64,000 nt of DNA from assembly GCA_902547825.1 (NCBI GenBank), contig CACCPE010000001.1:1-64000 (forward strand). The letters run 5' to 3'. Below are positions 25,238 through 33,979 of this stretch, in pieces (the stretch's first letter is position 1; each line of letters begins with the position of its first letter). This stretch comes from an uncultured Pelagibacteraceae bacterium. GTDB taxonomy: Bacteria; Pseudomonadota; Alphaproteobacteria; Pelagibacterales; Pelagibacteraceae. The position numbers were made by a program, and so were the translations under genes. A model generated the notes under the pieces. That model saw nothing but the letters and a program-made list of their open reading frames with translations. It was not told where the DNA came from and ran no database searches.

Positions 25238-26683
25238 ATGAAAAAAAAAATGCTGCAGTTTGTTGATTTAAAACAAGAAACACCTGAAAAAAGAAGTACG
25301 ACTAGAAGAAAGCATGACTTCAAAGAAATTTATAATGAATTCATCACTGATAAAGCTAAAGAACAATCAAGCAGGTGTTCTCAGTGCGGTGTTCCTTTTT
25401 GTCAGATACACTGCCCTTTAGGAAATAATATTCCTGATTGGCTTAAGCTGACAGCAGAAGGAAGACTTCAAGAAGCATACGAGGTGTCTCAAAGCACTAA
25501 TAACATGCCGGAAGTATGCGGAAGAATTTGTCCTCAAGATCGTTTATGTGAAGGAAATTGTGTAATTGAGCAATCAGGACACGGCACAGTTACAATAGGT
25601 TCTATTGAAAAATATATAAGTGATACTGCCTGGGAAAAAGGTTGGGTTAAACCAATTAAAGTTCAGCGGGAATTAAAGCAATCAGTGGGTATTATTGGCG
25701 CCGGACCTGCTGGCATGGCATGCGCAGAAGAATTAAGAAAATCTGGTTATCAAGTTACTATTTACGATAGGTACGATAGACCTGGGGGTCTTTTAATTTA
25801 TGGAATTCCTAATTTTAAGCTAGAAAAATTTGTAGTCGAGAGGAGAACTAAATTATTGAAAGATAGTGGAATTAAATTTGTACAAAATTTTGAAGTAGGA
25901 AAAGATAAGAGTCTTTATGAACTTAAAAAGAAACATGATGCAATTCTAATTGCAACTGGTGTTTACAAAGCGAGAGAAATAGATATTCCAGGTCATAACC
26001 TTAAAAATATTTTTCCTGCTATGGATTTTCTTACCGCGTCCAATCGAAAAGGATTAGGTGACAAAGTCAAGTTATTTGATGACGGCACATTAAATGCTGA
26101 AGGAAAAGATGTGGTCGTAATTGGTGGAGGTGATACAGCTATGGATTGCGTAAGAACTTCAATAAGACAAAAGGCAAAATCAGTAAAATGTTTATATAGA
26201 AGAGATCGGGAAAACATGCCAGGATCTGCCAGAGAAGTTGGTAACGCTATAGAAGAAGGTGTAGAGTTTGTTTGGTTGACTAGTCCAAAGAGTTTCATTG
26301 GTAATTCAAAGGTTGAAGCAGTAGAAGTAAGTAAAATGAAACTTGGTGAACCGGACTCTTCAGGAAGAAGAAGGCCTGAAACACAATTTGGATCAGAATA
26401 TAAACTAAAAGCTGACCTTGTGATAAAATCTTTAGGTTTTGATCCTGAGGATCTACCTAAATTATTCAATGCAAACGAACTTGCTATTTCTCAATGGGGA
26501 ACAATTAAGATTGATCTTAAAACTATGCAAACAAATTTAGATGGAGTGTTTGCTGCTGGAGACATTGTCAGAGGTGCCTCACTTGTTGTTTGGGCAATTA
26601 GGGATGGTAGAGATGCGGCAGTGCAAATTCAAAAATATTTACAAACTAACCTAAATAAAAATAAATCTACTGAAGCAGCATAA
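25238..26683 (+). CDS. gltD: glutamate synthase [NADPH] small (beta) subunit
   Basis: Flavoprotein that takes electrons from NADPH and hands them to the large subunit for glutamine:2-oxoglutarate amidotransfer. Seen: N-terminal Fe-S Cys in CSQCGVPFCQIHCP and CGRICPQDRLCEGNC, FAD-binding GIIGAGPAGMACAEEL (~150), and NADPH-binding VVIGGGDTAMDC (~288). The end has GVFAAGDIVRGASLVVWA. At 481 residues it is full length. The stop TAA is directly followed by the gltB ATG, without a spacer. Gene order is gltD-gltB, reversed from the common gltB-gltD. Confidence 0.96.
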   Translation: MKKKMLQFVDLKQETPEKRSTTRRKHDFKEIYNEFITDKAKEQSSRCSQCGVPFCQIHCPLGNNIPDWLKLTAEGRLQEAYEVSQSTNNMPEVCGRICPQDRLCEGNCVIEQSGHGTVTIGSIEKYISDTAWEKGWVKPIKVQRELKQSVGIIGAGPAGMACAEELRKSGYQVTIYDRYDRPGGLLIYGIPNFKLEKFVVERRTKLLKDSGIKFVQNFEVGKDKSLYELKKKHDAILIATGVYKAREIDIPGHNLKNIFPAMDFLTASNRKGLGDKVKLFDDGTLNAEGKDVVVIGGGDTAMDCVRTSIRQKAKSVKCLYRRDRENMPGSAREVGNAIEEGVEFVWLTSPKSFIGNSKVEAVEVSKMKLGEPDSSGRRRPETQFGSEYKLKADLVIKSLGFDPEDLPKLFNANELAISQWGTIKIDLKTMQTNLDGVFAAGDIVRGASLVVWAIRDGRDAAVQIQKYLQTNLNKNKSTEAA

Positions 26684-29600
26684 ATGGACATTTATAAAAA
26701 GAATAAAATACTTTTAGAAAAAACACACAATTATAAATCTGAAATGGAGCATGATGCTTGTGGTGTAGGTTTAATCGCTTCTACGAATGGAAAAAAGTCT
26801 AGAAAGGTTGTAGAATACGGTATTGAAGCTCTTAAAGCCATTTGGCACAGAGGAGCTGTTGATGCTGATGGTAAATCTGGCGATGGAGCCGGTATACAAA
26901 TTGAAATTGCGCCAGATTTTTTTAAAGAAAAAATTTTAAATACAGGTCATACGCTTGATGAAGAAAAAAGAATTTGCGTAGGAATGGTTTTTCTTCCAAG
27001 AACAGATTATTCAGAGCAAGAAAAATGTAGGGAAATAATAGAATCTGCTTTATTAGAGGGCAATTATTATATCTACGGATGGAGGCAAGTTCCAATAAAC
27101 CCTAGTGTGCTTGGTAAAACTGCTGATCAAAGTAGACCTGAAATAGCTCAAGTAATGTTTAAAAAGAATGATGATCTAAAAACAAATGATCTCGAGAGGG
27201 ATTTGTTTACAACTCGAAAAAAAATTGAAAAAGTAGCAAGAGAAAGCCAGCTAAAGGACTTTTATATTTGTTCATTCAGTTCAAGATCAATTGTTTATAA
27301 AGGTATGTTCTTAGCAGAGATGCTCTCAGAATTTTATCCTGATCTAAATAATAAAAAATTGACTTCTAGGTTCGCAGTTTTTCACCAAAGATATTCTACT
27401 AATACATTTCCAAGTTGGGATCTTGCACAGCCTTTTAGAACTTTAGCGCATAATGGTGAAATAAATACCCTTAAAGGAAATATCAATTGGATGAAAATTC
27501 ATGAGCAAGACATGTCCAGTTCTTTATTTAAAAATGTAAAAGATTTAAAACCAGTGATTAGAAGTTCATCTGATTCAGGCGCGCTTGATAATGTTTTTGA
27601 ATTATTGGTTCATTCTGGCAAGCTCGCTCCTTTAATTAAATTAATGATGATACCTGACTCGTGGTCAAAAAGGAGTAAAACTGTCCCAAAAAATCATCAA
27701 GATTTATTTAATTTTTTAAATAGCACAATTGAACCTTGGGACGGGCCAGCAGCTATTTGTGCAACTGATGCAAAATGGGTTTTAGCATCCTCAGACAGAA
27801 ATGGATTAAGACCCTTAAGGTATACAATTACTTCGGACGATCTATTTTTTGTAGGATCTGAAACAGGGATGATAAAAATCCCTGAAGAAAAAATTGTTGA
27901 GAAAGGTAAGTTAGGTCCAGGACAAATTATTGCAATTGACCTAAAAAAAGGACAGTTATTTAAAGATAAAGCAATAAAAGATTTATTAGCAAAAGACTAT
28001 AAAAAATATAATAAACAGATAATTGATCTAGAAAAGAAAATCTCAAGTGAAGATGAAAAACCAAATTTCATTAGCGAAGATTTAAGAAAGAGACAGTACT
28101 TATCTGGACTTAGTATTGAAGATTTAGAATTAATCTTACATCCAATGGCCGAGGAGGGAAAAGAGGCTTCAGGTTCAATGGGTGACGACACACCTGTTGC
28201 TGTATTGTCGAGTCACTTTAGACCAGTTTCACATTACTTTAGACAAAACTTTAGCCAGGTAACAAACCCACCAATTGACTCCTTAAGAGAAAATAAAGTG
28301 ATGAGTTTAAAAACTAGATTCGGTAACTTAGGTAATATATTAGATTTTGACAATCTTACCGAGGAGAACATTTACGTTTTAGATAGCCCTGTACTAACCA
28401 ATTCCCAATTTAAGAAATTTAAAAAATTTTTTTCAAAAAAAACAAAAGAAATAGATTGTACGTTCGATATTTCTTCTTCTTTAAAAGATAGGATAGAAGC
28501 GATTAGAGAAGAAGCTGAAACTTCAGTAAGAGAAGGGAGCACATGTATAGTTTTATCAGATAAAAATATTAATAACCAAAAAGCAAGTATTCCAAGTATA
28601 TTGACAGTTGGGGCAGTACATTCACATTTAGTTAAGCATGGCCTTAGAGGATATTGCTCCTTAAATGTAGAGTGCTCGGACGCTCTAGATACTCATGCCT
28701 TCGCTGTTCTAATTGGAGTTGGCGCTACAACAGTAAACCCATATTTAGCTATAGACAGTATTTATCAAAGATTTGAAAAAAAATTATTTGGTAAATCTGA
28801 CTTTGAAAGCTGTGTCGAAAAATTTAAAAAATCGATTGACGCTGGGTTACTAAAAATTATGTCTAAGATGGGAATATCTGTAATAAGTTCCTATAGAGGT
28901 GGTTGTAATTTTGAAGCTGTTGGTCTGAGTAGAGCAATTGTATCAGACTATTTTCCCGGAATGTCCTCAAGAATCTCAGGAATTGGTGTCATTGGAATCG
29001 AGAAAAAAATTAAAGAACTTCATGCTAAGTTCAGTGCAAAAAACATTTTTACCTTACCTATAGGGGGACTATATAGATATAGAAAAAGCGGAGAAGATCA
29101 TCAATACCAAGGAAGATTAATCCACTTACTCCAAAGCGCAGTTGGAAGCGGATCTTATGATCAATATAAAAAATACTCTAATGGAATACATAATCTTCCA
29201 CCAATAAATATAAGGGATTTATTAGAATTTAAAAAGTCTAAGGATGAAATAAGCATTGAACAAGTTGAACCGCTCGAGGAAATTTTAAAAAGATTTGGAA
29301 GCGGAAGCATGTCACATGGAGCTTTATCAGCTGAAGCACACGAGACACTAGCAATGGGCATGAATAGAATTAAAGGAGCCTCATGTAGCGGTGAGGGAGG
29401 AGAAGATGCAAAACGATTTAAGGTCCTACCGAATGGAGATAGCGCAAATTCAAGAGTAAAACAAATCGCATCAGCAAGATTTGGTGTTACAGTAGATTAC
29501 TTAAATAACGCAAATGAAATAGAGATTAAAATTGCTCAAGGTGCAAAACCAGGTGAAGGAGGACAGCTTCCAGGTTTCAAGGTGACAGAGGAAATAGCTA

Positions 29601-31180
29601 GATTGAGGCATTCAACTCCAGGAGTTACTTTAATTTCTCCTCCTCCTCATCATGATATTTACTCAATTGAAGATTTAGCTCAATTAATTTATGATTTAAA
29701 ACAAATTAATCCTAAAGCTAGAGTAGGAGTAAAACTAGTCGCCTCTACTGGGATAGGCACAATTGCAGCTGGAGTTGCAAAAGCTAAGGCAGATATTATT
29801 TTGATATCTGGTCATTCTGGAGGAACTGGAGCCAGCCCACAAACAAGTATAAAGTATGCAGGAATACCGTGGGAAATGGGTTTAACAGAAGCTAATCAGA
29901 TCCTTACTTTAAATAATTTAAGACACAATGTTACACTAAGAACTGACGGTGGATTAAAAACAGGAAGAGATGTAGTGATCGCAGCTATGATGGGTGCAGA
30001 GGAATACGGTATGGGGACTTCTTCTTTAGTTGCAATGGGATGTATAATGGTAAGACAGTGCCACTCAAACACCTGCCCGGTAGGAGTGTGTAGCCAAGAC
30101 AAATCACTAAGAGAGAAATTTACTGGTACGCCTGAAAAAGTTGAAAATTTATTTAAATTTGTTGCAACTGAAGTGAGAGAGATCTTAGCCTCATTAGGAT
30201 TTAAATCAATAAATGAAATTATCGGCCGTACAGACCTACTATCGCAAGTGAATAAGGGTGCCTCAAATTTAGATGATCTAGATCTAAACCCCTTATTGGT
30301 TCAAGCAGACCCAGGTGAAAACTTAAGATACTGTAAAGATAATCATATAAACAAAGTTCCTGAAACTTTAGATGAAAAAATATGGTCTGATATTAAAGAT
30401 AAGATTGATCTCTCAAATAAAAATAATTTTGAATACGATATTGAAAATACATCTAGATCTGTGGGCACTAGACTTTCACACCATGTTTATAAAAAATTTG
30501 GTAATGAAAAACTAAAAGATAATACGATAAATATTAAATTAACAGGTTCAGCTGGGCAATCTTTGGGAGCGTTTCTGACGAAGGGTGTAAGCCTTGTAGT
30601 AGAGGGCGATTGTAATGATTATGTGGGTAAAGGTTTATCTGGAGGAGAAATAATTGTTAAAATTTCAAATAATAGTAAATTAGTTGCAGATCAAAACACA
30701 ATTATCGGCAATACAGTTCTATATGGTGCTACCTCAGGGAAACTGTATGCTTCTGGGCAAGCCGGGGAAAGATTTGCAGTGAGAAACTCAGGAAGTTTCG
30801 CAATAATAGAAGGTTGTGGCGCTCATGGATGTGAATATATGACTGGAGGAACTGCAATTATATTAGGAGCAGTCGGAGATAATTTTGGAGCTGGCATGAC
30901 TGGTGGAATGGCTTTTATTTATGATGAAAAAAACGAGTTCGAAAACTTTGCAAATCCTGCTTCAATCATTTGGCAATCAGTAGAAACAGATTATTGGAAA
31001 AAATTCTTAGAAGAAAGTATAAAAGATTTTGTGCATAAAACTTCCTCTAAAAAAGCAATAAAAATACTTGAAAATTTTAAAGCTGAGCTCAAAAACTTTA
31101 AACAGGTGTGTCCAATAGAAATGCTTGATAAACTAGATAATCCTATTACTTTGAAATCCCTTAGTAAGAAAGTAGGTTAA
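26684..31180 (+). CDS. gltB: glutamate synthase [NADPH] large (alpha) subunit
   Basis: Main ammonium-assimilation enzyme with glutamine synthetase. Domain order: a 25-residue propeptide ending before Cys26 (EHDACGVGL), so the N-terminal nucleophile must be exposed by cleavage; class II glutaminase domain to ~400; central domain ~440-760; FMN-binding synthase domain ~800-1190 with GEGGEDAKRF, SGHSGGTGASP and the 3Fe-4S Cys in CHSNTCPVGVC; beta-helix GXGXG domain to the end (GEIIVK repeats). 1498 residues. The stop shares one base with the next gene's ATG. Coupling to gltD is certain from spacing. Confidence 0.97.
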   Translation: MDIYKKNKILLEKTHNYKSEMEHDACGVGLIASTNGKKSRKVVEYGIEALKAIWHRGAVDADGKSGDGAGIQIEIAPDFFKEKILNTGHTLDEEKRICVGMVFLPRTDYSEQEKCREIIESALLEGNYYIYGWRQVPINPSVLGKTADQSRPEIAQVMFKKNDDLKTNDLERDLFTTRKKIEKVARESQLKDFYICSFSSRSIVYKGMFLAEMLSEFYPDLNNKKLTSRFAVFHQRYSTNTFPSWDLAQPFRTLAHNGEINTLKGNINWMKIHEQDMSSSLFKNVKDLKPVIRSSSDSGALDNVFELLVHSGKLAPLIKLMMIPDSWSKRSKTVPKNHQDLFNFLNSTIEPWDGPAAICATDAKWVLASSDRNGLRPLRYTITSDDLFFVGSETGMIKIPEEKIVEKGKLGPGQIIAIDLKKGQLFKDKAIKDLLAKDYKKYNKQIIDLEKKISSEDEKPNFISEDLRKRQYLSGLSIEDLELILHPMAEEGKEASGSMGDDTPVAVLSSHFRPVSHYFRQNFSQVTNPPIDSLRENKVMSLKTRFGNLGNILDFDNLTEENIYVLDSPVLTNSQFKKFKKFFSKKTKEIDCTFDISSSLKDRIEAIREEAETSVREGSTCIVLSDKNINNQKASIPSILTVGAVHSHLVKHGLRGYCSLNVECSDALDTHAFAVLIGVGATTVNPYLAIDSIYQRFEKKLFGKSDFESCVEKFKKSIDAGLLKIMSKMGISVISSYRGGCNFEAVGLSRAIVSDYFPGMSSRISGIGVIGIEKKIKELHAKFSAKNIFTLPIGGLYRYRKSGEDHQYQGRLIHLLQSAVGSGSYDQYKKYSNGIHNLPPINIRDLLEFKKSKDEISIEQVEPLEEILKRFGSGSMSHGALSAEAHETLAMGMNRIKGASCSGEGGEDAKRFKVLPNGDSANSRVKQIASARFGVTVDYLNNANEIEIKIAQGAKPGEGGQLPGFKVTEEIARLRHSTPGVTLISPPPHHDIYSIEDLAQLIYDLKQINPKARVGVKLVASTGIGTIAAGVAKAKADIILISGHSGGTGASPQTSIKYAGIPWEMGLTEANQILTLNNLRHNVTLRTDGGLKTGRDVVIAAMMGAEEYGMGTSSLVAMGCIMVRQCHSNTCPVGVCSQDKSLREKFTGTPEKVENLFKFVATEVREILASLGFKSINEIIGRTDLLSQVNKGASNLDDLDLNPLLVQADPGENLRYCKDNHINKVPETLDEKIWSDIKDKIDLSNKNNFEYDIENTSRSVGTRLSHHVYKKFGNEKLKDNTINIKLTGSAGQSLGAFLTKGVSLVVEGDCNDYVGKGLSGGEIIVKISNNSKLVADQNTIIGNTVLYGATSGKLYASGQAGERFAVRNSGSFAIIEGCGAHGCEYMTGGTAIILGAVGDNFGAGMTGGMAFIYDEKNEFENFANPASIIWQSVETDYWKKFLEESIKDFVHKTSSKKAIKILENFKAELKNFKQVCPIEMLDKLDNPITLKSLSKKVG

Positions 31181-32058
31181 TGAGCAAATTTAAAGTCTTT
31201 TGCTTTGGCTTCGGCCAAGTTGCAGAAAGTTTTATCAATAAATTAATTTATGAAAAATTAGACTTTGACTTAAGTATTACCTCTAGAAAAGAAACTCATC
31301 TAATAGAGTTTAATAATATAAAAATAAACTCATACCAATTTTCAAACAATAAAATTGATCACTCAATATTAAAGAAGTTAGAGGATGCAAATTATATTTT
31401 AATTTCTATTCCACCTATTGATGGAAAAGATATTGTTGCCAACTACCTTGAAACAAATCTAAAAATAAAAACAAATTGTAAATGGATTACTTATTTATCA
31501 GCTACAAGTGTGTATGGGGATCACAAAGGAGATTGGGTAAATGAAAATAGTATTACTAAACCATCCTCACCTAACGGGGTAAGTAGATTGCAAGCAGAAA
31601 ATTCTTGGATAAGCTTATCAAATAAAAAAAAATTTCCATTACAAATTTTTAGATTGGCCGGAATATATTCAAATGAGTTTAATATTTTGAAAAGATTGCA
31701 AGCTGGCACGGTACAGATAATAGATAAAAAAAACCATTTTTTTTCAAGAATTCATGTTGAAGATATAGGTAATATTCTATTTAAATCTATTAATAATTTT
31801 AAGAATAACGAAATTTATAATATTTGTGATGATAAACCTGCTTCACAGAGTGATGTCGCGGCTTATGGTGCAAAATTACTTGAACTGGAAAAACCAAATC
31901 CAATTAAACTCGAGGAAGTTGAAAGTGAAATGTTGAAAAATTTTTATAAAGACTCAAAAAAAGTAGATAATAAAAAAATGAAAAAATTTTTCAAATATAA
32001 TTTGAAATTTCCCTCATACATTGAAGGACTAGATTACATTTTTAACAATAATATTTAA
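31180..32058 (+). CDS. atypical SDR / NAD(P)-binding epimerase-like protein (YeeZ-type)
   Basis: Rossmann protein opening with VFCFGFGQVAESF (a GxGxxA-like loop), a LSATSVYGDHKGDWVNE segment and an RLAGIYS strand; the central YxxxK is not evident. These features fit the YeeZ/atypical SDR group, whose members bind NAD(P) but whose reaction is unclear. It starts one base into the gltB stop, so it is the third gene of the gltDB operon, yet no direct role in glutamate synthesis is known for this family. Its C-terminal 30 bp overlap the convergent hydrolase gene. 292 residues. Confidence 0.75.
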   Translation: MSKFKVFCFGFGQVAESFINKLIYEKLDFDLSITSRKETHLIEFNNIKINSYQFSNNKIDHSILKKLEDANYILISIPPIDGKDIVANYLETNLKIKTNCKWITYLSATSVYGDHKGDWVNENSITKPSSPNGVSRLQAENSWISLSNKKKFPLQIFRLAGIYSNEFNILKRLQAGTVQIIDKKNHFFSRIHVEDIGNILFKSINNFKNNEIYNICDDKPASQSDVAAYGAKLLELEKPNPIKLEEVESEMLKNFYKDSKKVDNKKMKKFFKYNLKFPSYIEGLDYIFNNNI

Positions 32059-32784
32059 TTCTTTAATAATTTTCTTTATAGACCTCTGATTAGATAAGCT
32101 GTGATCACCATTTTTTACAATAACGGCTTTCTTTTTAGCTTTACTAAACATTTTTAAAACATGCTTTGAGAAAATAGTTGGTACCACTTCATCTTTTTGA
32201 CCATGTATCATTGTTACACTTATATCTAAATTTATTTTTTTATTTAAAATTTTATTTTTTTTTCCATCTTTTATTAATTGTAAAGTAATAGGATATTCAT
32301 ACTCCCCGTTTTTTATTGAAATTTTTCTCTTTTTAATTAGTTCTTTTTTCGTTTTATTAGGAAATTTATTCCACATTAATCTAGTTAAAAATTCTGGTGC
32401 TGAACCTATTCCAATAAATCCTTTGATTTGTGATTTAAAATATTTAAAAAGATTTAACGCAATCCAAGCTCCCATACTCGAGCCTATTATTATAAAATTA
32501 TTTTTCTTAACAATTTTTTTAATGACACTTTTGGCATCACTTGTCCAAATACTTATATTACCTTTTGTAAAAATACCTGACGACTTTCCGTGTCCAGTGT
32601 ACTCTAAACTTAAAAAACCCAATTTGTTCTTTTTAGTAAATTTTAAAATAGATTGAGGTTTTTCACCTTCTATGTCAGACATAAAACCTGGAAGAAATAT
32701 TATGTACAACCTCTCTCTAAAATAATTGTCTATATATCTAAGTTTTTTTGTATTTGATATTTTTAGATACTTAAATTTTTTCAT
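32029..32784 (-). CDS. alpha/beta hydrolase (serine esterase/lipase-like)
   Basis: Cytoplasmic alpha/beta hydrolase: IIFLPGFMSDIEG for the oxyanion-side strand, SLEYTGHGKS, nucleophile elbow IIIGSSMGAWIALN (GxSxG), late acid in MIHGQKDEVVPT and final His in VKNGDHSLS. So the Ser-Asp-His triad is complete. The start at 32784 (MKKFKYL) is better than the tracked 32820, whose 12 extra residues would overlap the divergent GT gene's leader. The substrate is unknown; palmitoyl-protein-thioesterase-like (ABHD10-type) proteins share GFMSD, but this is only a motif hint. About 251 residues. Confidence 0.85.
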   Translation of the reverse strand: MKKFKYLKISNTKKLRYIDNYFRERLYIIFLPGFMSDIEGEKPQSILKFTKKNKLGFLSLEYTGHGKSSGIFTKGNISIWTSDAKSVIKKIVKKNNFIIIGSSMGAWIALNLFKYFKSQIKGFIGIGSAPEFLTRLMWNKFPNKTKKELIKKRKISIKNGEYEYPITLQLIKDGKKNKILNKKINLDISVTMIHGQKDEVVPTIFSKHVLKMFSKAKKKAVIVKNGDHSLSNQRSIKKIIKELNIIVKNVI

Positions 32785-32821
32785 ATAACGGTAAATTAAT
32801 TTGTTATTATATATTAACAAG

Positions 32822-33979
32822 ATGACTTCTAAAATAAACGTTTTACAAGTAATTCCAAAACTTGGCTATGGTGGAGCCGAAACAGGCTGTTATGATATAG
32901 CGCACTATTTAGCAGAACAAGATTGCGGGTCATTTATAGCTACTTCGGGTGGAGATTTGTTAAAATTTGTAAAAAAAAATAAAGTAGGAATTTTTAAAAT
33001 TCCAGTTCATTCAAAGAATCCAATATTAATTATCATTAATTCTATAATTATTTCATTTTTAATTATGTTTAAAAAAATTAATATTGTTCATGCTAGAAGT
33101 AGAGCTCCTGCATGGTCATGTTATCTTGCTTGTCTTTTAACTAATACAATTTTTGTGACAACTTTTCATGGAACTTATAATTTTAAAAGCAAATTTAAAA
33201 AGTTTTATAATAGCGTAATGTTGAGATCAAAATTAACTATTGCTGGATCAAATTTCATATTTGGTCATATCAATGAAAATTATAATGAATACTTAAATAA
33301 GAAAAAAAAGCTTAGAGTAATATTTAGAGGTATTAATGTTGATTATTTTAATCAGAAAAATATTTCAATTTTAAAACAAGAAAAATTAAAAAAAGAGTGG
33401 GGCCTTGAGTCAAATAAATTTAATATTTTGATGCCAGGAAGATTAACATATTGGAAAGGCCAAGAAAAATTTATTGAAGCGCTTAATATTTTAGTTGAAG
33501 ATTACCACATTACAAACTTTCAAGCAATTTTACTTGGTTCAGATCAAGGTAGAAAAGTTTATTCAAAAAAACTATTTAGTTTGGTTGAAAGATATAGTCT
33601 TACAAGAAAAATAAAATTTATAAATCATTGTAAAGAAATGCCTTTAGCTTACTCGTTAGCGGATGTAGTAATCTCAGCGTCGGTTGAGCCCGAAGCTTTT
33701 GGTCGGGTAGCTGTAGAATCACAATCAATGTGTAAACCTATTATTGCAAGTAATATCGGCGGATCTAAAGAAACAGTTTTGAATAAAAAATCTGGGTTTT
33801 TGTACAAACATGATGATCCAAGGGAACTTGCTAAATATATAAATACTGTTATTCAATTAAGTCAAGAAGAGTTGAAATTAATGGGAAACGAGGGTAGAAA
33901 AAACATAACAAAAAAATTTGATGTTGAAGTAATGTGTAATTCGAATTTAAGAGAATATAAAAAATTATTAAAAAATTAA
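32822..33979 (+). CDS. family 4 glycosyltransferase
   Basis: GT-B retaining glycosyltransferase, probably adding a sugar to lipopolysaccharide core or capsule on the cytoplasmic face. N-terminal VLQVIPKLGYGGAETGCYD is the classical opening; MPGRLTYWKGQEKFIEALN starts the donor-binding half; SASVEPEAFGRVAVESQSM holds the EX7E pair. The start at 32822 (MTSKINVL) is preferred to the tracked 32801, which adds a hydrophobic MLLYINK. The stop shares one base with thrS, so an envelope enzyme heads the translation operon. About 385 residues. Confidence 0.88.
   Translation: MTSKINVLQVIPKLGYGGAETGCYDIAHYLAEQDCGSFIATSGGDLLKFVKKNKVGIFKIPVHSKNPILIIINSIIISFLIMFKKINIVHARSRAPAWSCYLACLLTNTIFVTTFHGTYNFKSKFKKFYNSVMLRSKLTIAGSNFIFGHINENYNEYLNKKKKLRVIFRGINVDYFNQKNISILKQEKLKKEWGLESNKFNILMPGRLTYWKGQEKFIEALNILVEDYHITNFQAILLGSDQGRKVYSKKLFSLVERYSLTRKIKFINHCKEMPLAYSLADVVISASVEPEAFGRVAVESQSMCKPIIASNIGGSKETVLNKKSGFLYKHDDPRELAKYINTVIQLSQEELKLMGNEGRKNITKKFDVEVMCNSNLREYKKLLKN

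Noticed and set aside
25993-26469. Minus-strand ORF of 158 aa inside gltD
   Set aside because: Antisense shadow of a strongly conserved coding region with no family features.
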